10,319 nt of DNA, taken from the NCBI GenBank assembly GCA_021813195.1, contig JAKALI010000090.1:1-10319 (forward strand). Direction: 5' to 3'. Both the position numbers and the translations under genes were made by a program. The notes under the pieces are model-generated. The model did not search any database. It worked only from the letters and a program-made list of their open reading frames with translations, and was not told the origin of the DNA. The stretch comes from Pseudomonadota bacterium (GTDB lineage Bacteria > Pseudomonadota > Alphaproteobacteria > Rhizobiales > Hyphomicrobiaceae). Below are positions 1 to 5,500 of the stretch, piece by piece. Position 1 is the stretch's first letter; each line of letters begins with the position of its first letter.

Positions 1-684
1 GCCGTAGGACAACAGATCCATCGGCGAAAGCTTCCAGATCTTGCGGCCGTCGCTGATCCGCGACTCGAGCCGGCGGGTTTGTTCGTCGGGACTCACTTCG
101 AGCCAGTACTTGAGCAGAATGATGCCGGAGCGCACCAACATTTTTTCGAATTCGGGAACGGAGCGGAAGAACTCTTCCACATCCTCTTCGGTGCAAAAAC
201 CCATGACGCGTTCCACGCCCGCGCGATTGTACCAGCTGCGGTCGAACAGCACGATCTCACCCGCTGCGGGAAGATGGGCCGCATAGCGCTGGAAATACCA
301 TTGCGTGCGTTCGCGATCGTTCGGCGCTGGAAGCGCAGCCACGCGACAAACGCGAGGATTGAGCCGCTGTGTGATGCGCTTGATGACGCCACCTTTGCCA
401 GCCGCATCGCGTCCTTCGAAGACGACGACCACCTTGAGGCCCTTGTGCACCACATAATCCTGCAGTTTGACCAACTCGCGCTGGAGCCGGAACAACTCTT
501 TGAAATAGACGGCGCGGGAGGGCTGGTCCGCGCCGGGCTCGGGCCGTTCGGCAAGAGTATCGAAGGACTCGATGAGCCGATCCTCGTCAAGTTCCAACTC
601 CAATTCCTCATCGAAGCTGTCCGCCAGATCCTCCTCAACGCGCCGCGCCCAATCCACCGAACCAGTCGAAGGTTTATCCGTCAT
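1..684 (-). CDS. ppk2: Polyphosphate kinase 2 (PPK2 family), 3' end cut by window edge
   Basis: PPK2 enzymes transfer the terminal phosphate of inorganic polyphosphate to nucleoside di- or monophosphates in the cytoplasm. The first 228 codons are present and open to the left edge; family members are about 270-300 residues, so the C-terminus is missing. Visible motifs are a Walker A loop GRDAAGKGG (residues 91-99) after a hydrophobic strand, a lid-like region APNDRERTQWYFQRY (120-134), a Walker B-type DRSWYNRAGVERVMGF (148-163) and KYWLEVSPDEQ (192-202). An acidic stretch at about 17-39 precedes the core. The start ATG at 684 has a GAGGAG ribosome site about 10 bases upstream; the frame upstream is open only back to the TGA of the DUF423 gene and has no other ATG. 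The single-domain, class I-like sequence suggests ADP or GDP as acceptor, but substrate cannot be read with certainty. It lies 75 bp downstream of the DUF423 gene on the same strand. Confidence 0.96.
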   Translation of the reverse strand, partial: MTDKPSTGSVDWARRVEEDLADSFDEELELELDEDRLIESFDTLAERPEPGADQPSRAVYFKELFRLQRELVKLQDYVVHKGLKVVVVFEGRDAAGKGGVIKRITQRLNPRVCRVAALPAPNDRERTQWYFQRYAAHLPAAGEIVLFDRSWYNRAGVERVMGFCTEEDVEEFFRSVPEFEKMLVRSGIILLKYWLEVSPDEQTRRLESRISDGRKIWKLSPMDLLSYG

Positions 685-759
685 CGTCCCCAACTCCTCG
701 CGATCGACGCTCCGCAATTCATAGGCTGGATGTAACGGTCGTATGACACGCTTGTGCCC

Positions 760-1167
760 TCAATCCCGGCAGCGGCCCGCCGCCAACCAGTCCTTGAGCG
801 CCGCGACACCGCCCGCCACCCAGCCTAAAATCACGAGACTGCCGCCTAGGGGGGCCGCCAGAGCAAACAGCCGCTCGCCATAAAAGGATCGTAGCGCGAT
901 GTCGCCTGAAAACAGGGTGACGCCGAGCAGGATCAACCGCGCCGCCACCCGCCACATGCCTGCCGAGGTGCGCGAGCGCACCGCCCATGCGGCAAGCGCG
1001 AGGACGGCGACCGCGTGGATCATCAGCATCTGAGCCGCAGTCGCGAGGGCGGGGTCGGGGATACGGTGGGCGGCGACGGCGGCCAGTCCAACACCGGCCG
1101 CACCCAAAAAGGCTGCCGCGGCCGCGATCCCAAGCTCAGCCCGGGGGCTTTCGTCGTAACGGCTCAT
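760..1167 (-). CDS. DUF423-family small integral membrane protein
   Basis: A 135-residue protein with four hydrophobic segments at about residues 12-32, 45-63, 74-92 and 100-123, matching the size and layout of the DUF423 (YgdD-like) family, whose function is unknown. Family-like features are the histidine at the start of the second segment (MIHAVAVLAL, His51), LFSGDIAL in the third (about 85-92) and APLGGSLVILGW in the fourth (about 105-116). I start it at the ATG at 1167, because the open frame upstream to 1257 adds 30 arginine-rich residues that the family lacks and runs into the ald terminator hairpin. An AAGG about 9 bases before this ATG can serve as ribosome site. It sits between ald and ppk2 on the same strand; the hairpin upstream suggests it is transcribed separately from ald and perhaps together with ppk2. 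No enzymatic residues are apparent. Confidence 0.87.
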   Translation of the reverse strand: MSRYDESPRAELGIAAAAAFLGAAGVGLAAVAAHRIPDPALATAAQMLMIHAVAVLALAAWAVRSRTSAGMWRVAARLILLGVTLFSGDIALRSFYGERLFALAAPLGGSLVILGWVAGGVAALKDWLAAGRCRD

Positions 1168-1248
1168 TAGCGGGCACCTTCGCCTTGTTTCACTGTCACG
1201 GACCCTGCTGACGCCGCGGAGATACCGGCAACCTCGCCAAAACGGAAG

Positions 1249-1269
1249 GGGCCGCAACGGATGCGGCCC
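1249..1269 (-). terminator. Probable rho-independent terminator after ald
   Basis: On the minus strand GGGCCGCA pairs perfectly with TGCGGCCC (8 bp, GC-rich) around a five-base loop TCCGT, about 53 bases past the ald stop. The 3' flank is CTTCCGTTTT, a broken T-run, so the element is good as a hairpin but only moderate as an intrinsic terminator. It lies upstream of the DUF423 gene and would separate the two transcripts. Confidence 0.45.
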
Positions 1270-1322
1270 TTCTCTGATACGATCGACCTTTGGGTTGCTT
1301 GGCAGGCCCGTCGCGTGTCAGG

Positions 1323-2447
1323 TCACTCCGCCGCGACGGGGAACGACTTTCCCTCTTCGAGCCGATCGAAACCGAGCGACGCCGCAACGACTTGATGCAT
1401 AATTCGGCCACCCTTGACGTTGAGACCGGCGGCCAGATGCGGATCGCGATCGAAGGCCGCAAGACCCTTGTCGGCGAGCTTCATCACGAAGGGCAGCGTT
1501 GCGTTGTTCAACGCCTGCGCGCTAGTCACCGGCACGGCGCCCGGCATATTCGCAACGCAATAGTGAATGATGCCGTCGACCTCGAACGTCGGATTGGCGT
1601 GCGTTGTGGGCCGTGAGGTCTCGAAGCAACCGCCTTGATCGATCGACACATCGACCAGCACCGCGCCGGTCTTCATGCGCTTGAGCATGTCGCGCGTGAC
1701 GAGCTTCGGCGCGCTGGCGCCGGCGACCAGCACCGCGCCGACGACGACGTCAGCCGACAACACCTCACTCTCAACGGTCTCCAGCGTGGAGGCCAACGTG
1801 CGCACGCGGCCGTGGAACATCTCATCCAACTGGCGCAACCGCGGCAGCGATTTGTCGAGGATGGACACGTCTGCGCCCAGTCCCACGGCCATGCGCGCCG
1901 CATGCGTGCCGACCACACCACCGCCGAGCACGACGACCTTGGCCGGCCGCACGCCCGGCACGCCGCCCATCAGGACACCGCGACCGCCGGTCGGACGGCG
2001 TAGCGCAATCGCAGCCGCCTCGATCGCAAGCCGTCCTGCGACCTCACTCATCGGCGCCAGCAACGGCAAGCCGCCGTTGGGATCGGTCACGGTCTCATAG
2101 GCGATCGCCGTCGCGCCAGAGGCCATCAGACCGCGCGCCTGATCCGGATCGGGCGCTAAGTGCAAGTATGTGAACAGGATGTGGTCAGGTGTCAGCCGCT
2201 CCCATTCGACCTTCTGCGGCTCCTTGACCTTCACAATCAACTCAGACTGCGCAAACACGCTTGCCGCGTCCGGTACGATGGTCGCCCCGGCTGCCTTGTA
2301 GGCTTCATCATCCGCGTGAATGCCGGCTCCCGCTCCGGCTTGGACAAAGACGGTGTGCCCTTTGGCCGTCAGCTCTCGCACGGAGCCCGGCACGAGACCG
2401 ACGCGGTACTCGTTCGCTTTGATTTCCGTTGGAACGCCGATGCGCAT
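1323..2447 (-). CDS. ald: Alanine dehydrogenase (NAD-dependent)
   Basis: Catalyses reversible oxidative deamination of L-alanine to pyruvate and ammonia with NAD in the cytoplasm, linking alanine use to central carbon and ammonia pools. The 374-residue length is typical. The N-terminus MRIGVPTEIKANEYRVGLVP is the family signature. The residues known for catalysis and binding fall at the expected positions: Arg15, Lys75 (in KVKEP), His96 (in YLHLAP) and Asp270 (in VSIDQGG). The Rossmann fold shows VVLGGGVVGTHAA (172-184) with the NAD-ribose acidic residue Asp198. The start ATG at 2447 has an excellent GGGAGGA ribosome site about 6 bases upstream. The frame stays open upstream to 2753, but that extension runs antisense into the Lrp gene and is not part of the protein. 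It is divergent from an Lrp/AsnC regulator, an arrangement known for ald in mycobacteria and rhizobia, where the regulator activates ald in response to alanine; that regulation is inferred here. Confidence 0.98.
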   Translation of the reverse strand: MRIGVPTEIKANEYRVGLVPGSVRELTAKGHTVFVQAGAGAGIHADDEAYKAAGATIVPDAASVFAQSELIVKVKEPQKVEWERLTPDHILFTYLHLAPDPDQARGLMASGATAIAYETVTDPNGGLPLLAPMSEVAGRLAIEAAAIALRRPTGGRGVLMGGVPGVRPAKVVVLGGGVVGTHAARMAVGLGADVSILDKSLPRLRQLDEMFHGRVRTLASTLETVESEVLSADVVVGAVLVAGASAPKLVTRDMLKRMKTGAVLVDVSIDQGGCFETSRPTTHANPTFEVDGIIHYCVANMPGAVPVTSAQALNNATLPFVMKLADKGLAAFDRDPHLAAGLNVKGGRIMHQVVAASLGFDRLEEGKSFPVAAE

Positions 2448-2499
2448 CGTATCCTCCCTTGGGGGTCCCGCTTTGCGGAACGATCGAGTTGTAAACCTA

Positions 2500-2505
2500 A
2501 TTATA
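2500..2505 (-). promoter_or_regulatory. Candidate -10 box of the ald promoter
   Basis: The minus strand reads TATAAT exactly, about 53 bases before the ald start codon. The hexamers at 16-18 bp spacing (ACCTCC, AACCTC, CAACCT) do not resemble a -35 box. If functional, the promoter would need help from a bound activator, plausibly the adjacent Lrp-type protein. Confidence 0.45.
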
Positions 2506-2542
2506 TGCAGCCTCGTTTGCAGGAGGTTGGCGAATTTCGTGG

Positions 2543-2571
2543 TTGCAGCGCCGAAAATGCACCGATATCCT
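2543..2571 (+). promoter_or_regulatory. Candidate promoter of the Lrp/AsnC regulator
   Basis: TTGCAG and TATCCT are separated by 17 bases, matching 3/6 and 4/6 of the sigma-70 consensus. This would start transcription near 2578 and leave a leader of only about 24 bases. Its -10 box overlaps the left arm of the inverted repeat at 2569-2595. Confidence 0.35.
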
Positions 2572-2595
2572 GCGTCAATCGCAAAATAGCGCAGG
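2569..2595. repeat. Inverted repeat next to the regulator start codon
   Basis: CCTGCG (2569-2574) and its perfect reverse complement CGCAGG (2590-2595) flank a 15-base AT-rich centre. The right arm ends six bases before the ATG of the Lrp-type gene and covers its only ribosome-site-like sequence (CAGG). It could be an operator for autoregulation or an RNA hairpin that hides the ribosome site; a 6 bp arm match can also arise by chance. Confidence 0.4.
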
Positions 2596-2601
2596 TTTCC
2601 A

Positions 2602-3090
2602 ATGTCAGAGCTCCTTGATGCGCTGGATGTGGCCATTCTCGGGCAGCTCGCCGCCAATGCCCGGCTCACGCAAGTCGAGTTGGCCGAACGCATCCCGTTG
2701 TCGGCAACCGCCATCGCCCGGCGCATTCGAGCCCTCGAAGAGCGCGGCGTCATCGAAGGCTATCAAGCTCGCATTAGCCGACCCGCTCTGGGTCTCAAGA
2801 CGTCGGTGCTCGTGCAGGTGAGCTTGAAGAGCCAGAACGAAGAACTGCTCGCCGCATTCGAAAAAGCCGTGATGGCCGCACCGTCCATCGTCTCCTGTCA
2901 TCTGATGTCCGGAGAGGACGACTACGTGCTCACGGTCCTTGCGCGCGATCTGGCCGATTACGAACGCATCCATCGCCAGGAATTGTCCCGCCTGCCTGGC
3001 GTTGCCCGCCTGCGCTCGAGCTTTGCCTTGCGCGAAGTGAAGGCCCGTGTGCTGCCGGAGACGAGTTTGCTCCGACCGACGCGAAGGTGA
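2602..3090 (+). CDS. Lrp/AsnC family transcriptional regulator
   Basis: A 162-residue DNA-binding regulator of the feast/famine type; members bind DNA as multimers and respond to amino acids. The N-terminal winged helix-turn-helix covers about residues 3-58: LDALDVAILGQLAANARLTQ leads into the first HTH helix (VELAERIPLS), followed by a recognition helix at about 34-48 (SATAIARRIRALEER) and the wing GVIEGYQARI. The C-terminal RAM ligand-binding domain spans about 66-150, with the conserved SGEDDYVLTVLARDL segment at 103-117. The ATG at 2602 is the natural start because the family domain begins within a few residues of it. Its ribosome site is weak (CAGG). It is divergent from ald, so an AldR-like role as alanine-responsive activator is the best guess, but the sequence alone does not name the ligand. 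Its stop lies only 5 bases from the stop of the convergent eutC. Confidence 0.95.
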   Translation: MSELLDALDVAILGQLAANARLTQVELAERIPLSATAIARRIRALEERGVIEGYQARISRPALGLKTSVLVQVSLKSQNEELLAAFEKAVMAAPSIVSCHLMSGEDDYVLTVLARDLADYERIHRQELSRLPGVARLRSSFALREVKARVLPETSLLRPTRR

Positions 3091-3095
3091 GACGC

Positions 3096-3908
3096 TCAGC
3101 CTTTGGGCGCATCGAGCAAAAAGTTGCGGGCAGACGTGGGCGCTTCGCAAGGCAGCGCCGCGGCCTCGTCTTTCAATTCAACACCCGACAGCTTTCGCCG
3201 GAGGGCTTCGCTGACGAGGTAGTGGAGTTTGTAGGCGGCCTCGGCGTAGGACAGGCCTTCCGCGCGCACGTTGGAGATGCAGTTGCGCTCCGCATCCGTT
3301 CGCCCAAGTCGCGGTTCATAGGTCAGGTAGATGCCCAGACTGTCGGGTGAGGAGAGGCCAGGGCGCTCGCCAATCAGCATGATCGCTGCCTTGGCGGCGA
3401 GCGCTTGGCCGATCTCGTCACCGAGCGCCACGCGACCCTGCTCGGCTAACACGAGCGGTGCGCGTCGCCAGCCCGATTGGTCCACGTGCGGAAGGAAGGC
3501 GTCGAGGAACCCCACGATGTTACGCTCGATGGCGAGCGCGGACAGGCCCTCGGCGATGACGATCACGATGTCGTAGGGTCCGCCAGCTTGGGTGGCGAGG
3601 CGCTCCAGGGATGCTGCCTCGAGCCTGCGGGCTAGATCGGGGCGCTGCAGATAGCTCGCGCGATCCGCAGCCTGGCTCGCGACGCGGATTACATCACCAA
3701 AGCGCCGCGTGAGCTCCGCGGCAAGCTGCTCCACGTCGAGATGATGATGAACCGCGCTGCGGGCCCGCGCGTGCGCCATTTGGAACGCGAGATGCTCGCG
3801 CGTCGGCACGGAAACGCCCGACCGGCCCAGCGCGATGCGGGCGGGCGTGTATCGGCGCAGATGCGCCCACGGATTGGCAATTGTGACGTCACCGGACCGC
3901 TCCACCAT
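3096..3908 (-). CDS. eutC: Ethanolamine ammonia-lyase, small (light) subunit
   Basis: Light subunit of the adenosylcobalamin-dependent lyase that converts ethanolamine to acetaldehyde and ammonia; it contributes much of the B12-binding site at the interface with EutB. The 270-residue protein has the family hallmarks in order: [19 protein letters not shown] (about 13-31), [25 protein letters not shown]-like [43 protein letters not shown] and [15 protein letters not shown], ending with [11 protein letters not shown] start it at the ATG at 3908 (MVERSGDV), preceded by a GGAG ribosome site lying inside the end of eutB; longer in-frame starts would overlap eutB by up to 65 bases and add residues unlike the family. 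Only four bases separate the eutB stop and this ATG, so the two are translated from one message, fitting the equimolar subunits of the enzyme. Its stop is 5 bases from that of the Lrp gene. Confidence 0.97.
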   Translation of the reverse strand: MVERSGDVTIANPWAHLRRYTPARIALGRSGVSVPTREHLAFQMAHARARSAVHHHLDVEQLAAELTRRFGDVIRVASQAADRASYLQRPDLARRLEAASLERLATQAGGPYDIVIVIAEGLSALAIERNIVGFLDAFLPHVDQSGWRRAPLVLAEQGRVALGDEIGQALAAKAAIMLIGERPGLSSPDSLGIYLTYEPRLGRTDAERNCISNVRAEGLSYAEAAYKLHYLVSEALRRKLSGVELKDEAAALPCEAPTSARNFLLDAPKG

Positions 3909-3912
3909 AGCG

Positions 3913-5301
3913 CTACTCCGCCGCGATGGCGCGCTGGAAGGCGGCCGGCACATCCCGAGACAGCTTGGCCACGTCACCGGGCTCGAAGATGTGCTGCCGG
4001 TAGAGCCACTCTTCGAACTCCGGCGCTGGTCTCAAGCCAAGTACGCGGCGCACGTAGAGCGCGTCATGGAACGACGTCGTCTGGTAGTTGAGCATCACGT
4101 CGTCAGAACCGGGAATTCCCATGATGAAGTTAATGCCTGCCACGCCCAGCAACGTAAGCAGCGTATCCATATCGTTCTGATCCGCCTCGGCGTGATTGGT
4201 GTAGCAGATATCGCACCCCATCGGCAGGCCGAGCAGCTTGCCGCAAAAATGATCCTCTAGTCCAGCCCGGACGATCTGGCGGCCATCGTAGAGATATTCC
4301 GGTCCGATAAAGCCGACGACTGTGTTGATGAGCAGCGGCTTGAAATGACGCGCGACCGCATACGCACGCGCTTCGATCGTTTGCTGGTCGGTACCGTGAT
4401 GGGCATTCGCCGACAATGCCGAACCTTGGCCCGTCTCGAAGTACATGACATTGTCGCCAACGGTTCCGCGCTTCAATGAAAGAGCCGCATCGCGACCTTC
4501 CGTCAACACGGCGAGATCGATGCCAAACGAGCGGTTGGCGGCCTCGGTCCCGGCGATCGACTGGAACACAAGATCGACCGGAGCCCCGCGCGAGATGGCT
4601 TCGATCGTGGTCGTAACGTGGGTGAGCACACATGACTGGGTTGGAATTTCGTAGCGGCGGATGATCTGGTCGGTCATGTCCACGAGCATCATCACCTGCG
4701 CGATGCTATCGGTCGCGGGATTGATGCCGATTACAGCGTCGCCGTTACCATAGAGCAGCCCGTCGACGATGCTGGCCGCGATCCCTGCCGCGTCGTCGGT
4801 GGGGTGATTGGGCTGCAGCCGCGTCGCCATGCGCCCTTCAAGCCCGAGGGTGTTGCGAAACTTCGTGACGACGCGGCATTTCCGCGCCACGAGAATGAGG
4901 TCCTGGTTCCGCATGATCTTTGACACTGCGGCCACCATTTCGGGGGTGAGGCCGGGAGCAAGGGCGCTCAGGGCGGCCGGCGTTGCCAAATCTGACAAGA
5001 GCCAGTCCCGAAATCCGCCGACTGTCAAATGGGCAACGGATCGAAAAGCGTCCGCGTCATGCGTGTCGATGATAAGCCGCGTCACCTCATCGGTTTCATA
5101 CGGCACGACATGCTCGTGCAGAAAGGTTGCCAGCGGCACCTCGGCCAGCGTCATCTGAGCCGCAGCCCGCTCGGCATCCGTCGCGGCCGCAAGGCCAGCC
5201 AACTGATCGCCCGATCGCAAAGGGGACGCCTTGGCGAGCAGATCCTTCAAATCCTCGAAAACGTAGCGTTCGCCGCCGACACTGTGAGCATATCGCGCCA
5301 T
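3913..5301 (-). CDS. eutB: Ethanolamine ammonia-lyase, large (heavy) subunit
   Basis: Catalytic TIM-barrel subunit of ethanolamine ammonia-lyase, which with EutC and adenosylcobalamin splits ethanolamine into acetaldehyde and ammonia by radical chemistry. The 462-residue length is typical. Strongly conserved stretches include [12 protein letters not shown] (about 159-170, with the Arg and Gln that contact substrate), [13 protein letters not shown] (about 186-198), [28 protein letters not shown] (about 286-302, with the catalytic Glu at 288) and [17 protein letters not shown]. The start ATG at 5301 follows a GAGGAG ribosome site 7 bases upstream; the open frame above it is leader. The gene leads a eutBC unit. 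No eutA reactivase, ethanolamine permease, aldehyde dehydrogenase or shell protein is seen in the window, so this is the stand-alone type of ethanolamine use common outside enteric bacteria, though such partners could lie elsewhere. It is divergent from pepN. Confidence 0.98.
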   Translation of the reverse strand: MARYAHSVGGERYVFEDLKDLLAKASPLRSGDQLAGLAAATDAERAAAQMTLAEVPLATFLHEHVVPYETDEVTRLIIDTHDADAFRSVAHLTVGGFRDWLLSDLATPAALSALAPGLTPEMVAAVSKIMRNQDLILVARKCRVVTKFRNTLGLEGRMATRLQPNHPTDDAAGIAASIVDGLLYGNGDAVIGINPATDSIAQVMMLVDMTDQIIRRYEIPTQSCVLTHVTTTIEAISRGAPVDLVFQSIAGTEAANRSFGIDLAVLTEGRDAALSLKRGTVGDNVMYFETGQGSALSANAHHGTDQQTIEARAYAVARHFKPLLINTVVGFIGPEYLYDGRQIVRAGLEDHFCGKLLGLPMGCDICYTNHAEADQNDMDTLLTLLGVAGINFIMGIPGSDDVMLNYQTTSFHDALYVRRVLGLRPAPEFEEWLYRQHIFEPGDVAKLSRDVPAAFQRAIAAE

Positions 5302-5500
5302 GATCGCTCCTCGAGAACTCTGCCTCGGGCGGGATTGCACCCGGCCCACCCTGTTGAGAGACTAGCATGCCAATCCCCATCCACTTCAAGACACAGCATA
5401 CCGAAACCCGCACCGTCGGGCTGGTTTGCGCCGCGATTTGGCGCTAGAGCGTATGATCGCCCGCCTCGGCGCTTCACAAACCCCTCATGCGTTGAGCCTC
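5302..5500. promoter_or_regulatory. Divergent eutB / pepN intergenic region
   Basis: 199 bp between two head-to-head genes, so both promoters should lie here. I find no convincing sigma-70 pair. The best weak candidate for eutB is TTGAAG (5384-5389) with TAGTCT (5359-5364) on the minus strand, spaced by 19 bases and preceded by TGC like an extended -10 box. For pepN a TATGAT at 5452-5457 has no matching -35. No sigma-54 site and no cobalamin riboswitch-like element is recognisable by eye. Confidence 0.4.
5327..5347 (-). other. GC-rich hairpin in the eutB leader
   Basis: On the minus strand GGGCCGGG pairs with CCCGCCC (7 bp, one bulged C) around the six-base loop TGCAAT. It ends about 14 bases upstream of the eutB ribosome site. 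It has no T-run and is not a terminator. It may affect leader folding or be an incidental feature of GC-rich DNA. Confidence 0.3.

Larger units (their letters stand above)
2448..2601. promoter_or_regulatory. Divergent ald / Lrp-type regulator control region
   Basis: This 154 bp spacer separates two head-to-head genes and must hold both promoters. For ald (minus strand) there is a perfect TATAAT at 2500-2505, but nothing like TTGACA 16-18 bases upstream, the pattern expected of an activator-dependent promoter. For the regulator (plus strand) TTGCAG (2543-2548) and TATCCT (2566-2571) are spaced by 17 bases. The stretch is AT-richer than the flanking genes. Binding sites for the Lrp-type protein are likely here but cannot be delimited by eye. 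Confidence 0.6.

Noticed and set aside
79..735. Long plus-strand open frame (218 codons) opposite the PPK2 gene
   Set aside because: It is fully antisense to a convincing PPK2 reading with Walker motifs, has no recognisable domain, and such antisense frames are common in GC-rich DNA.
684..760. DUF423 and PPK2 as one split gene
   Set aside because: They happen to share a frame with 24 open codons between the TGA and the PPK2 ATG, but the domains are unrelated and PPK2 has its own ribosome site.
1168..1257. 30-residue upstream extension of the DUF423 protein
   Set aside because: The arginine-rich extension is unlike the family and runs into the ald terminator hairpin; the ATG at 1167 fits the family start.
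1635..2100. Overlapping plus-strand open frames inside ald
   Set aside because: They are rich in His, Arg, Thr and Pro with no domain, and lie opposite a gene with all catalytic residues in place.
2448..2753. In-frame N-terminal extension of ald
   Set aside because: The family N-terminus and a strong GGGAGGA ribosome site fix the start at 2447; the extension is antisense to the Lrp-type gene.
5426..5500. Upstream TTG (5426) or ATG (5453) as the pepN start
   Set aside because: Neither has a good ribosome site and the added residues lack similarity to the PepN N-terminus, which begins well at 5501. The ATG at 5453 is not fully excluded.
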